Notes: a model not told the origin generated them from the sequence alone. A DNA stretch of 64,000 nucleotides from Actinoalloteichus caeruleus DSM 43889 (GCF_000429185.2 NZ_AUBJ02000001.1:124001-188000), one strand, 5' to 3'. Counted from the first letter of the stretch, positions 26,125 to 34,751 are shown. Translations and numbers: made by a program.

Positions 26125-27005
26125 GCGGGACTGGTACCGACACGACCGGGCGGCGAGGAACGCTCACCGGTCTCCTGGGAGCGTTGCGGGGTTCGACCAC
26201 GGCGTGGGTGGGCCTGGCGCTGGTCGCGGCGCACCTGCTGGTCGCCCTCCTCGCCCCGCTGGTCGCCCCCCACTCCCCGGTGGAGAACGACCCGGCCAAC
26301 GCCCTCGCCGGGCCTGGCTGGGCGCACTGGGCCGGCACCGACCAGTACGGACGTGACGTCCTCAGCCGCGTGCTGCACGGCGGGCGCTACGCCCTGATGG
26401 TGTCCTTCGGGGCCACCGTCCTCGCCGTGGCCCTGGGCACCGTGATCGGTTGCGTGGTGGCGTTGCGCGGGGGTTGGTTGGACAACCTGGTGATGCGGGT
26501 GATGGACGCCGTGCTGTCCATCCCGCCGGTCCTGGCCCTGCTGGTGGTCGTGACCGTGCTGGGGGCGGGCCCGCTGGTCATCGTCCTCGCCGTCAGCCTC
26601 GTCTACACGCCGGCGGTCACCCGCGTCGTCCGGGCCGCCGCCCAGGGGGTGGCCCCCAGCGACTACGTCACCGCGGCCAGGGTCCGGGGCGAACGGACGA
26701 CGTCGATCCTGTTCCGGGAGGTGCTGCCCAACATCGTCGACGTGGTCTGCGTCGAGTTCGCCATGCGGGCCTCCTGGGTGATCCTGCTGATCAGCTCGCT
26801 GTCCTTCCTGGGCTTCGGCGCGAACCCGCCGACGCCGGACTGGGGGCTGATGGTCGCGGAGAACAGGACGGCGATCACCGTGGTGCCGATGGCGAGCCTG
26901 GCGCCGATCATCGCGCTGGCGACCCTGGTCATCGGGTTGAACCTGGCGGCAGACGGGTTGTCCAAGGCATGGGGAGTCGACCGGGTGCGGAAGGGGCGCG
27001 CATGA
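26121..27005 (+). CDS. ABC transporter permease, DppC type
   Basis: A 294-residue permease. WAGTDQYGRDVLSRVLHGGRYAL is the DppC signature, about six helices follow, and ARVRGERTTSILFREVLPN is the ATPase-contact loop. SFLGFGANPPTPDWGLMV and the final LAADGLSKAWG are typical. The ATG overlaps the upstream stop and the end overlaps the ATPase start (ATGA). It pairs with the DppB-type subunit as the channel. Confidence 0.9.
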   Translation: MSGTGTDTTGRRGTLTGLLGALRGSTTAWVGLALVAAHLLVALLAPLVAPHSPVENDPANALAGPGWAHWAGTDQYGRDVLSRVLHGGRYALMVSFGATVLAVALGTVIGCVVALRGGWLDNLVMRVMDAVLSIPPVLALLVVVTVLGAGPLVIVLAVSLVYTPAVTRVVRAAAQGVAPSDYVTAARVRGERTTSILFREVLPNIVDVVCVEFAMRASWVILLISSLSFLGFGANPPTPDWGLMVAENRTAITVVPMASLAPIIALATLVIGLNLAADGLSKAWGVDRVRKGRA

Positions 27006-28825
27006 CCGAGCGGGAAGCGACCGGCGGGAAGCCGGTCGTCGAGATCACCGGGCTGACCGTGTCCTACCGCTCCGCGGGCCGGGACGTGGTCGTCGCCAAC
27101 GAGGTCGACCTGGCGGTGCGCGCCAACGAGACGGTGGCCGTGGTGGGAGAGTCGGGGTCGGGGAAGTCGACCGTGGCCGGCACCGTGCTCGGCCACCTGC
27201 GGCACGGCTCGCGACTCGCCGGCGGCCGGGTGCTGGTCGACGGGCAGGACGTGTTCGCCCTGCCGCCCCGGCAGCTCCGCGCCCTGCGGGGCGGGACCGT
27301 CGCGATGGTGGCGCAGAACGCGGGACAGGCGCTCACCCCGTCGATGCGGGTGGGACGCCAGATCGCCGAAGCGCTGCGGGGCCGGGGGCTGGACCGCCGC
27401 GCGTTGGACGCCGCCGTGGTCGAGCTGCTCGACCAGGTACGACTGCCCAACCCGGCGGAGCTGGCCCGGCGGTACCCGCACCAGCTCTCCGGCGGCCAAC
27501 AGCAGCGGGTGGCGATCGCGATGGCCGTGGCCGCGCGCCCCCGCGCGCTCGTGCTCGACGAGCCCACCACCGGGCTGGACGTCGTTACCCAGGGCGGGAT
27601 CCTCCGCCTGCTCGACACGCTGAGCTCCGAACTGGGCCTGGCGACGGTCCTGGTGAGTCATGATCTCGGGGTGGTGGCGAGCATGGCGGACCGGGTGCTG
27701 GTGATGCGCCGGGGTGAGGTCGTGGAGGAAGCCGACACCGAGCGGCTGTTCGCCGACCCGCGCCACCCCTACACCCGGACCCTGCTGGCGAGCGTCCCCA
27801 GGATCACCGACGGGGGTCTCGTCGAGGTGGGCGAGGACGGCGGCCGCACCGTGCGGCGGCGCGAGCCGGTGGCGGACGCACCACCCGTCGTCTCCCTGCG
27901 GGACGTCCGCATCGGGTACGGGAGGCGCCGGCGCACCCGCCGAGCCCACGCCGAACCCCGCCCCGCCGTCGACGGGGTCTCCCTGGAGCTGCGCCGTGGC
28001 GAGGTGCTGGCGCTGGTGGGTGAGTCGGGCAGTGGGAAGACCACCCTGGCCTGGTCGCTGGCCGGCCTGCGCCCCCCGAGCGAGGGCGAGATGCGGTACA
28101 CCGACCACGGGCGGTCCGACGACCTCGCCCAGCCCGCCGCCCGCCGGGCCACCGACCTGCGCCGCCGGGTGCAGCTGGTCTTCCAGAACGCCGACACCGC
28201 GCTCAACCCGCGTCGGCGCGTCGCCGAGGCGGTTCGGCGTCCACTCCGGATGTTCGGCCTGGCGCGTGGCCGCCGGGAACTGGACGAGCGGACCCGAGGG
28301 CTGGTCGCGGACGTCCACCTGGACCCGGCCCTGACCGAACGGCTGCCGGCCCAGCTCTCCGGCGGCCAACGGCAGCGCGTCGGCATCGCCCGGGCACTGG
28401 CGGGCGAACCGGACGTCGTGATCGCGGACGAGATCACCACCGCGCTCGACGTGTCCGTGCAGGCCTCGATCCTCGCCCTCCTCGACGACCTCCGGGCGCG
28501 ACGGCGGCTGGCCTGCCTGTTCATCAGCCACGACCTGGCCGTGGTGCGGGGCATCGCCGACCGCGTCGTCGTCCTCCGGCACGGTGTCGTCGTCGAGGAG
28601 GGCCCCACCGAAGCGGTCTTCGCGGGCCCCAACCACCCGTACACCAGCACACTGCTCGCCGCCGCGCTCGAACCCGACCCGACCTCGGCCCGCCGACGGG
28701 CCGAGAACCGGGACGCGCCACCCGTCCAGTGGGCCGATGACGCGGCCGACGGGGCGGTGTGGGAAGAACTAGGGGCAGGCCACCGAATCCGGCGGTGGCG
28801 GGAGGTCGGCAAGGAGGACCGGTGA
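27002..28825 (+). CDS. Fused double ATPase of a peptide ABC transporter (DppD-DppF)
   Basis: A 607-residue tandem ABC ATPase. Domain 1 has Walker A GESGSGKST at 49-57, signature QLSGGQQQR near 160-168, Walker B ALVLDEPTTGLD and the His switch VSHDLG. Domain 2 has GESGSGKTT near 342, QLSGGQRQR near 452, VVIADEITTALD with its Walker B glutamate, and FISHDLA. HPYTRTLLAS and HPYTSTLLAA are the oligopeptide-family C-terminal motifs. It replaces separate DppD and DppF subunits and energises uptake. The stop overlaps the next gene's GTG. Confidence 0.9.
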   Translation: MTEREATGGKPVVEITGLTVSYRSAGRDVVVANEVDLAVRANETVAVVGESGSGKSTVAGTVLGHLRHGSRLAGGRVLVDGQDVFALPPRQLRALRGGTVAMVAQNAGQALTPSMRVGRQIAEALRGRGLDRRALDAAVVELLDQVRLPNPAELARRYPHQLSGGQQQRVAIAMAVAARPRALVLDEPTTGLDVVTQGGILRLLDTLSSELGLATVLVSHDLGVVASMADRVLVMRRGEVVEEADTERLFADPRHPYTRTLLASVPRITDGGLVEVGEDGGRTVRRREPVADAPPVVSLRDVRIGYGRRRRTRRAHAEPRPAVDGVSLELRRGEVLALVGESGSGKTTLAWSLAGLRPPSEGEMRYTDHGRSDDLAQPAARRATDLRRRVQLVFQNADTALNPRRRVAEAVRRPLRMFGLARGRRELDERTRGLVADVHLDPALTERLPAQLSGGQRQRVGIARALAGEPDVVIADEITTALDVSVQASILALLDDLRARRRLACLFISHDLAVVRGIADRVVVLRHGVVVEEGPTEAVFAGPNHPYTSTLLAAALEPDPTSARRRAENRDAPPVQWADDAADGAVWEELGAGHRIRRWREVGKEDR

Positions 28826-30846
28826 GATACCGCGAGGAGTTCGCCCGTGACGTCGAGGTCGAGGACACCTGGATCCCGATGCGGGACGGCACGCGGTTGC
28901 ACGCCCGCATCTGGCGTCCCGTGGACGCGGTCGACCGGCCGGTCCCGGCGCTGCTGGAGTACCTGCCCTACCGCAAGGGGGACTGGACGGCCCCCCGGGA
29001 CGCCCAGCGCCACCCCTGGTACGCCGGCCACGGCTACGCCTCGGTGCGGGTGGACCTGCGGGGCAGTGGCAACTCCGAGGGCGTGATGCGGGACGAGTAC
29101 TCCGAACAGGAACTGGCCGACGGCGTCGACGTCGTCCACTGGCTCGCCGAGCAGCCGTGGTCCACGGGGCGGGTCGGCATGTTCGGGATCTCCTGGGGCG
29201 GCTTCAACTCCCTCCAGGTCGCGGCGCTGCGTCCCGAACCGCTCAAGGCCGTCGTGACCGTCTGCTCCACCGACGACCGCTACGACAACGACGTGCACTA
29301 CGTCGGCGGCGCCGTCCTCGGCATCGACATGCTGGCGTGGGCGGGCACGATGTTGGCCTTCACCTCCCGCCCGCCGGACCCGGCCGCCGTCGGGGACCGG
29401 TGGCTGCCGATGTGGCGGGAACGGCTCGACGCGCTGGAGCCGTTCCTGCACACCTGGTTGGCCCACCAGCAGCGGGACGACTACTGGCGGCACGGCAGCG
29501 TCTGCGAGGACTACTCGGCCATCGACGCCGCCGTCCTCGCCGTCGGCGGCTGGGCGGACCCCTACCGCGACACGGTGCTCCGGCTCGTCGAACACCTCGA
29601 CGCCCCCGTTCGGGGCATCATCGGCCCCTGGGCGCACCGCTACCCGGACATCGAACTGCCGCCAGGACCCGCCATCGGGTTCCTGCAGGAGACCCTGAGG
29701 TGGTGGGACCACTGGCTCAAGGGCGAGGACAACGGCGCGATGGACACGCCGCCGCTGCGCACCTGGATGCAGGAACCCGTCCCACCACGAACCAGCTACC
29801 CGGAGCGGCCGGGGCGGTGGGTTGGTGACCCCAGCTGGCCCTCCCCCTCCGTGAACTGGCAGACCCGCCCGTTCGCGGGGGACCTGCGGGGACCGGCCAC
29901 GATGGGCGACGGGCGCGTCGTCATCTCCAGCCCCCAGCACACCGGGGTGGACGCCGGTCGCTACTTCCCGTTCGGCAACGCCACCGACCTGCCACCCGAC
30001 CAGCGGGAGGAGGACGGCCGGTCGACCTGCTTCGACTCGGCCCCCCTGACCGAGCGGCTGGAGATCCTCGGGCGGGCCAGGGTGCGGCTCCGCATGGACT
30101 GCGACGTCACCAGGGCCAACGTGATCGTCCGGCTCTGCGACGTCGCCCCCGACGGGTCCTCCACCCTCATCAGCCGGGGCGTGCTGAACCTGGCGAGCCG
30201 GGACGGCCGGGACCGGGCGGTGCCCTGGCACCCCGGGACGAAGGAGGACGTGGAGGTCGAGCTGACCGCCACCGGGTACGCCGTTCCCGCCGAGCACCGC
30301 CTGCGGGTCGCGGTGTCCACCGCGTACTGGCCCTGGGTCTGGCCCCAGCCCACCAGCCCGGTGCTGCGGGTACGAGCCCAGGACAGCGCGCTGCTGCTGC
30401 CCGTGCGGGACCCGGGGGCCGACGCGGGTGCCGCCCCGATCGAGTTCGAGGAGCCGGAGCAGGCGCCGCCGCTGCCCGTGCGGTCCGGTCTCACGCCGGA
30501 TCGCCCGGAGCGGGTCGTCCGCCACGACGTCGCCACCGGCGAGTGGACCCTCCAGGTGGACCCCAACTACGGGGGTTCGCGGACCTTCCCCGACGGGATG
30601 GAGTACTCGGAGAGCGCCCTGGAGACCTACCGCATCCGGGCGGACGACCCCCTCTCCGCCTCCGCCACCTCGACGTGGACCATCCGGTTGCGGCGGGAGG
30701 ACTGGGACGTGCGGATCGACACGAAGTCCGACCTGCGGGCCACGGCGGACGAGTTCGTCCTGGAGAGCCGGGTCACCGCCGTCGCCGACGGCGAGACGGT
30801 CAGCGACCGCACCTGGCACCGCCGACTCCCGAGGACCTCGGGTTGA
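28822..30846 (+). CDS. CocE/NonD family serine hydrolase
   Basis: A 674-residue alpha/beta hydrolase of the X-Pro dipeptidyl-peptidase/cocaine-esterase class. The nucleophile is Ser124 in GISWGG, the acid Asp246 in GGWADPY and the base His272 in GPWAHRYP. RDGTRLHARIWRP opens the fold. The C-terminal ~300 residues are the jelly-roll domain (VRLRMDCDVTRANVIVRLCD, HRLRVAVSTAYWPWVWPQP). No signal peptide is seen, so it acts in the cytosol, probably cleaving the ester or Xaa-Pro amide brought in by the transporter. GTG overlaps the ATPase stop and follows AAGGAGGACC. A fragment of a related gene lies at 37,930. Confidence 0.88.
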   Translation: MRYREEFARDVEVEDTWIPMRDGTRLHARIWRPVDAVDRPVPALLEYLPYRKGDWTAPRDAQRHPWYAGHGYASVRVDLRGSGNSEGVMRDEYSEQELADGVDVVHWLAEQPWSTGRVGMFGISWGGFNSLQVAALRPEPLKAVVTVCSTDDRYDNDVHYVGGAVLGIDMLAWAGTMLAFTSRPPDPAAVGDRWLPMWRERLDALEPFLHTWLAHQQRDDYWRHGSVCEDYSAIDAAVLAVGGWADPYRDTVLRLVEHLDAPVRGIIGPWAHRYPDIELPPGPAIGFLQETLRWWDHWLKGEDNGAMDTPPLRTWMQEPVPPRTSYPERPGRWVGDPSWPSPSVNWQTRPFAGDLRGPATMGDGRVVISSPQHTGVDAGRYFPFGNATDLPPDQREEDGRSTCFDSAPLTERLEILGRARVRLRMDCDVTRANVIVRLCDVAPDGSSTLISRGVLNLASRDGRDRAVPWHPGTKEDVEVELTATGYAVPAEHRLRVAVSTAYWPWVWPQPTSPVLRVRAQDSALLLPVRDPGADAGAAPIEFEEPEQAPPLPVRSGLTPDRPERVVRHDVATGEWTLQVDPNYGGSRTFPDGMEYSESALETYRIRADDPLSASATSTWTIRLRREDWDVRIDTKSDLRATADEFVLESRVTAVADGETVSDRTWHRRLPRTSG

Positions 30847-30859
30847 GCGCAGGGTTCCC

Positions 30860-30890
30860 GGGGTCCGCGACCTCCGAGGTCGCGGACCCC
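30860..30890. terminator. Strong hairpin terminator after the transport/hydrolase operon
   Basis: Two perfectly complementary 15-base arms (GGGGTCCGCGACCTC and its reverse complement) around a single C, 13 bases after the hydrolase stop. There is no T tract, as is usual in high-GC actinomycetes. Confidence 0.75.
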
Positions 30891-31073
30891 GCCCAGGATC
30901 ACGCGGACGGCGACCTCCCGACGCCGGGAGCCGGGCGGGCGTCGCCGCCCCCCGCCGCCCGGGTCTCCGAACCGCGAACCGGCGCCGGGTCGGAGACTCC
31001 CGCCCGGGACGGGGCGGTGGACGGGGGATCTCCCGAGGACGGTGCCGAGGCGGGTCGGGACGGGCAGCCGACG

Positions 31074-31766
31074 ATGGCCACCGACACCGGGGTGGCCGTG
31101 GCGGAGACCCCTCCCGGGGAGCAGCCGAGGGCGCGGCGAGGACGCCGGGCGGTCACCCCGGCTACCAGGACCCGCCAGCCCACCGAGGTGCGCCGCCGAC
31201 TCGTGCTGGAGGCGGCGCTCCCGCTCATCGGCGAACGCGGCCTGGCCGGGATCGGCATCCGTGACATCGCCAGGGCGGCCGGTGTCTCGGTCGGCACGGT
31301 CACCTACCACTTCCACAGCGTGCGGGAGATCCTGTCCGAGGCGATCGCCCTGGAGATCGAGCAGTACTACGATCCGGTGCTCGCCGAGGCGCGTCGCAGC
31401 AGGTCCGCCGTCGAGGGGTTGCGCGGGCTCGTCGAGGCGGCCTTCACCGAGGACACCGCTCGGCACTGGCGGTTGTGGTTCGACTACTGGAGCGCCGGCC
31501 GGCACGACGACGCCTTCGCCGACCGCCAGTCCGGCCGGTACGACCGGTGGCATGCCCAGATCCTGGAGTTGATCCGGCGTGGGGTCGCCGAGGGGGAGTT
31601 CGGCTGCCCGGACCCGGAGGAGTCCGCCGTCCACCTCGTGGCGCTGATCGACGGTCTCGCGCTGCAACGGTTGCGGCAGGCGCCGCCGCTGAGCGCCGAG
31701 CGGGCCCGGCGGCACCTCCACCGGTTCGTCGAGACCGAGCTGCGCCTCCGGCCCACGGGGGACTGA
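31074..31766 (+). CDS. TetR-family transcriptional regulator
   Basis: A 230-residue TetR protein. After a ~35-residue disordered basic leader, the helix-turn-helix lies at about 56-86 (GIGIRDIARAAGVSVGTVTYHFHSVREIL). The ligand domain has RHWRLWFDYWSAG and ends HLHRFVETELRLRPTG. The start is uncertain because the frame stays open upstream and no strong Shine-Dalgarno precedes ATG 31074. It follows the operon beyond a terminator and probably controls it through the operator candidate at 23,491. Its last ~180 bases recur in degraded form at 38,015-38,193. Confidence 0.85.
   Translation: MATDTGVAVAETPPGEQPRARRGRRAVTPATRTRQPTEVRRRLVLEAALPLIGERGLAGIGIRDIARAAGVSVGTVTYHFHSVREILSEAIALEIEQYYDPVLAEARRSRSAVEGLRGLVEAAFTEDTARHWRLWFDYWSAGRHDDAFADRQSGRYDRWHAQILELIRRGVAEGEFGCPDPEESAVHLVALIDGLALQRLRQAPPLSAERARRHLHRFVETELRLRPTGD
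31588..31766 (+). repeat. TetR 3' end: left copy of an island-flanking direct repeat
   Basis: These ~179 bases match 38,015-38,193 at roughly 88% by eye, ending together at the stop codon. The two copies bracket the accessory island. Confidence 0.75.
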
Positions 31767-32065
31767 GGGGACACCCCGTGCCAGGCCGGGCTCCGTGCGC
31801 TGAGCGCGGGCCACGGCAGGCTTCTCGCGAGTGCGTGCGTGCGACACCCAGGCGCGCGGTGAATCGCACAGGATGGGCCAGCGGATCGACCACCGCGTTC
31901 CCTTGCGAGACGGCGGCCGGGACGTACCGTCGCCTTGACCTGACCAACCCGTCCCCGGCCGGTGAACATCTCTCGGCGGGTTCGGGCGCTGGTGGTCGCG
32001 GCGACCGTGGCGCCCACCCGGGACGTGCTCCCGGCGGCACAGTGGCTCGTGGACGGGGAGGCAGT

Positions 32066-32380
32066 ATGACCGCGCTCGCCGGTTCCCTTCCCCGACCGCT
32101 CTCTGACGACGTCTCGACCGGGCGGATCCGCGCCCACCAGCAGCACGCGGACAGCGTGGTCACCCTGTACCGGCGCCCGCGCCCGCCCGACGATGAGAAG
32201 GTGGCCGCGCTGGTGACGATGCACCGACGTGGATGTGTCCGATGGGCGCGCAGCATCCAGGTGCGACGGTGCGGCGGACGAAGTCCGGCCGGGACCGACT
32301 GGGCGCATGGAGGAATCCCCGTATCCAGTATCAACTGGATACGGGGATTCCTCCTGCTCTATTCCTGGAACTCGAAGTAA
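32066..32380 (+). CDS. Hypothetical protein, probably altered at its 3' end
   Basis: A 104-residue frame with GGGGAG before its ATG. It has a plausible soluble start (SDDVSTGRIRAHQQHADSVV, RPRPPDDEKVAALVTMHRR). Its last ~30 codons run through a perfect 21-bp hairpin and lose the G/C third-position bias, ending in an unrelated hydrophobic stretch. That suggests the original 3' end was replaced at the left edge of the island, or that the frame is not a gene. No family is recognised. Confidence 0.35.
   Translation: MTALAGSLPRPLSDDVSTGRIRAHQQHADSVVTLYRRPRPPDDEKVAALVTMHRRGCVRWARSIQVRRCGGRSPAGTDWAHGGIPVSSINWIRGFLLLYSWNSK
32309..32354. terminator. Perfect 21-bp inverted repeat with ATCA loop
   Basis: Arms 32,309-32,329 (starting GGAGGAATCCCCGTATCC) and 32,334-32,354 are exact reverse complements around ATCA. 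It sits between a rightward frame and the leftward small-gene operon ending at 32,359, as expected of a bidirectional terminator. The arms are unusually long and perfect. Confidence 0.6.
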
Positions 32381-32751
32381 TCCAGGATGATCATCAGCAG
32401 CGGTGTCAGCCGGCCCACCAGCGCACGCCCTCCTTCGGTGAGCTGGTGGCGCCGCAACACTGGCGCCCCGGGGGCAGGGCTGGCGCGGGCCACGCCCCGC
32501 AGCAGCAGGTGACGACGCTGGAGGTGCTTGCGGACCGCCTCCCACGCCGGGTGGGACAGCCCCACCTGGTGGCGTACCGCGCTGGCCGTGGTGGGGCCGT
32601 CGGCGACGATCTCCAGCACGGCCGCGCCGGCCACGGTCAGCCCGTGCACCCGGCAGGCCGTGGCGGTCAGCACCGTGACCGGCGCCGACCGGTCGAGGCG
32701 TCCCGCGAGGACGGCGTGGGTGAGCCGGGTGGCGGGCGCGTACGGGCTCAC
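32359..32751 (-). CDS. Hypothetical protein, possibly winged-helix
   Basis: A 130-residue protein. The middle, VLEIVADGPTTASAVRHQV followed by AWEAVRKHLQRRHLLL, has the spacing of a winged helix-turn-helix. The hydrophobic end LTPLLMIILDYFEFQE could pack against it. GTG 32751 overlaps the stop of the upstream gene by 4 bases (GTGA), which fixes the start. It is the last gene of a four-gene leftward operon. No family is recognised. Confidence 0.6.
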   Translation of the reverse strand: MSPYAPATRLTHAVLAGRLDRSAPVTVLTATACRVHGLTVAGAAVLEIVADGPTTASAVRHQVGLSHPAWEAVRKHLQRRHLLLRGVARASPAPGAPVLRRHQLTEGGRALVGRLTPLLMIILDYFEFQE

Positions 32752-33188
32752 CACGGTTCCCCTTCCCTGTTGTGGGGGAACCAGCAGGCCAGGCAGAACT
32801 CCACCCCGGGAGTGAGCAGGCTGAGGAGTTCGGTATCGGCTGCTGGTGCCCGGATGCCGCATTCCGTCCACACGTCGACGTCGGTGCGTTCCCGCGTCAG
32901 GTGAGCCGCCGTGTATCCGGGCACGACCAGCGCCGCGAACAGGTCAGGTTTCATGATCTGCGCACAGTGCCCGCAGGGCTGGTACGGGATCTCGTCTGGT
33001 CGTTCCTCGTGGCCCACGACGACCGCGTGTCCGCAGACGGTGTGGACGGTAGTACCGGTGAGGTGTTCGCCGTAGGTGCCGATTACCAGGTGCCGCCACC
33101 ACAACCAGCCGGCAGGTGGTCGCGCGTCGATCCGCCAGACCGGTGGCAGACTCCCCGGCCCCACGAATCGGTGTACATGTCCATTCAT
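32748..33188 (-). CDS. Hypothetical protein with Cys/His pairs
   Basis: A 146-residue protein. VHTVCGHAVVVGH, YQPCGHCAQIM, TECGIRAP and FCLACWFPH give at least four Cys/His clusters, which look like structural zinc sites. ATG 33188 follows GGGGGA. It lies 29 bases after the small membrane gene at 33,218 and is the third gene of the operon. I do not recognise it; proteins like this occur in actinobacterial integrative elements, but no transfer gene is present here to confirm that. Confidence 0.6.
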   Translation of the reverse strand: MNGHVHRFVGPGSLPPVWRIDARPPAGWLWWRHLVIGTYGEHLTGTTVHTVCGHAVVVGHEERPDEIPYQPCGHCAQIMKPDLFAALVVPGYTAAHLTRERTDVDVWTECGIRAPAADTELLSLLTPGVEFCLACWFPHNREGEPW

Positions 33189-33192
33189 TGAG

Positions 33193-33534
33193 CGTCCCCC
33201 GACAACGGTCAACAGGATCAGGCGGCCAGGGCCGCCAGGATGGCCAGAACCGTGACCGCGGCCAGCAGGGCCAGGGCGACCACGCGCGCCACCGTGGCGA
33301 TACGCCGACGGCGCCGACGACGTCGCTGCGCCTCGAAGGCACGCACCGCGAGGAGGTCGCGTGCCCGTGCGGTGTCAGCGAGGTCCCCGCCGTGACCGGT
33401 CACCGGGTACCCCCACCCGTCAGCGAGCGGAAGCTTCGCGTCGCGGGGTCGTACTCGACAGCTCGGTGCTTGTCAGGCTCCGGTGGCAAGCCTCGTTCCG
33501 CGAGCCACGCCGCGCCCCGCAACAACAGGGCTAC
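33193..33534. repeat. 342-bp direct repeat, copy A
   Basis: It matches 34,970-35,311 over its full length with about four mismatches by eye. It covers the whole 61-residue gene and the 3' two-thirds of the 57-residue gene. Confidence 0.93.
33218..33403 (-). CDS. Small basic membrane protein, copy A
   Basis: A 61-residue protein: a soluble N-terminus (ARARDLLAVRAFEAQ), eight consecutive arginines near residues 27-34, then one hydrophobic helix IATVARVVALALLAAVTVLAILAAL. The positive stretch before the helix implies the N-terminus stays inside. GTG 33403 overlaps the upstream stop by 4 bases. It is almost identical to the protein at 34,995. Confidence 0.7.
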   Translation of the reverse strand: MTGHGGDLADTARARDLLAVRAFEAQRRRRRRRRIATVARVVALALLAAVTVLAILAALAA

Positions 33535-33573
33535 GCCCATCCCCGACACGACCAGCCAGACCAACGCCCACAT
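33400..33573 (-). CDS. Small membrane protein, copy A
   Basis: A 57-residue protein: one N-terminal helix (MWALVWLVVSGMGVALLL) and a soluble tail (PPEPDKHRAVEYDPATRSFRS). ATG 33573 follows AAGGGG. It is the first gene of a leftward operon, divergent from the XRE regulator. The tail is identical to copy B at 35,177; the helix is not. Confidence 0.68.
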   Translation of the reverse strand: MWALVWLVVSGMGVALLLRGAAWLAERGLPPEPDKHRAVEYDPATRSFRSLTGGGTR

Positions 33574-33678
33574 AGCGGCCCCTTCTGCCGTTTGGCTGCT
33601 GTATCCGATACAGCTCCACTGTCCACGTAAGAGTTGCTGTGTCTCACACATCGCGTCTAGTGCCCAGTCGAGTGAACT

Positions 33679-33715
33679 GTTACTGGTACGTATGTCGATC
33701 CACTAGGCTGCTGCC
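33679..33715 (+). promoter_or_regulatory. Probable leaderless promoter of the XRE gene
   Basis: TAGGCT at 33,704-33,709 lies 6 bases before the ATG at 33,716, the position of a -10 box for a leaderless transcript. A weak -35 (GTTACT) begins near 33,679. No Shine-Dalgarno precedes the ATG. Confidence 0.5.
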
Positions 33716-34582
33716 ATGTCACGGACACTGCGAACACCCGTCGCGCGGGCGCTGGGAGCAGCCATCGGCCGAGCGCGCACGGAAGCAGGCGTTGGAGTTC
33801 GCGAACTTGCGCGCCTCGCGGGGAAGAACGGGGCGTGGGTGAACCGCCTCGAACGCGGTGAGGTCGAGTTCTCAGAAGAGATCCTGAACGAGCTCGCGGA
33901 CCTCCTGGAAGTCTCCCTTGATGTCAAGAGGCGGTGGCTTGACCGTTTCGCCGACCTGCGCGTCAGCCCGTGGACTCCCAGCGCGGCGATTGATGACGAG
34001 CTGTCCGCGTTGATCTCGTACGAAGTCGAGGCAGACCACATCGTTAACGTCAGCTCGTACATTCCGGGCCTACTGCAAACTCGCGACTACGCTACGGCTG
34101 TCATCACTGCCGACGACGAAGCATCAAACATAGGCGATCTGCTCTACATTAGGGCTGGTCGGCAAGGTGTGCTCACCGGGCGGCGTGCTCCCCGCTACAC
34201 CGCATTCTTGGATGAAGCGGCACTTGCGCGCCCTGCTGGCTCAAGTGAGGTCATGTCCGATCAAATCCGGTACATGCTTCGCGTATCGGAAGAGCCAAAC
34301 ATCACTGTGAGAATGATCTCATTTTCAGCGGGATGCTATCTCGGTCAGATCAGCCCGTTTATGCTCCTGACGTTTCCCGAGAACGAAACATCTCCGCTAG
34401 TCTACCTGGAGAACCTGCGTACGGCGTCATGGCTGGACCGGGAGCGCGACACGGAAATTTTCGTGCGAGCAGTCGAAAAGCTGCACACCATCGCGCTCAA
34501 CGTCGACGAAAGCAATGACGTCCTGCTCAAGTACCAGGCGAAGTATGATGAGGAGAGTCATGGGCATCAAAACTTGGCGTAA
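33716..34582 (+). CDS. XRE-family regulator with DUF5753
   Basis: A 288-residue regulator. The helix-turn-helix lies in residues ~10-70 (VGVRELARLAGKNGAWVNRLERGEVEFSEE), followed by a DUF5753 domain (YIPGLLQTRDYATAVI, ISPFMLLTFPENETSPLVYLENL). Its GC content and codon use are visibly lower than in neighbouring chromosomal genes. The downstream DUF397 gene overlaps it by 23 bases, the standard actinobacterial pairing. It probably represses or activates its own pair and perhaps the divergent small-gene operon. Confidence 0.88.
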   Translation: MSRTLRTPVARALGAAIGRARTEAGVGVRELARLAGKNGAWVNRLERGEVEFSEEILNELADLLEVSLDVKRRWLDRFADLRVSPWTPSAAIDDELSALISYEVEADHIVNVSSYIPGLLQTRDYATAVITADDEASNIGDLLYIRAGRQGVLTGRRAPRYTAFLDEAALARPAGSSEVMSDQIRYMLRVSEEPNITVRMISFSAGCYLGQISPFMLLTFPENETSPLVYLENLRTASWLDRERDTEIFVRAVEKLHTIALNVDESNDVLLKYQAKYDEESHGHQNLA

Positions 34583-34742
34583 GTCGAGTCGGAGCGGCGA
34601 CAGTGGGCAGTGTGTTGAGGTAGGCCGCGCCGCCGACCTCGCGGCCGTCCGCGACACCAAGAACCGTGACGGCGGAATGCTGGTCGTCGACCGTGACACG
34701 TTCGCGGCCTTCCTCTCGGCAGTGAAGTCCGGCCGCCTGTAA
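34560..34742 (+). CDS. DUF397 protein
   Basis: A 60-residue protein: KTWRKSSRSGDSGQCVEVG, VRDTKNRDGGMLVVDRDTFAAFLSAVKSG, the full DUF397 pattern. The start overlaps the XRE gene end, with GAGGAG upstream. DUF397 proteins partner XRE-DUF5753 regulators, in some cases as their antagonists. Confidence 0.88.
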   Translation: MGIKTWRKSSRSGDSGQCVEVGRAADLAAVRDTKNRDGGMLVVDRDTFAAFLSAVKSGRL

Positions 34743-34751
34743 CCAGTCTCC

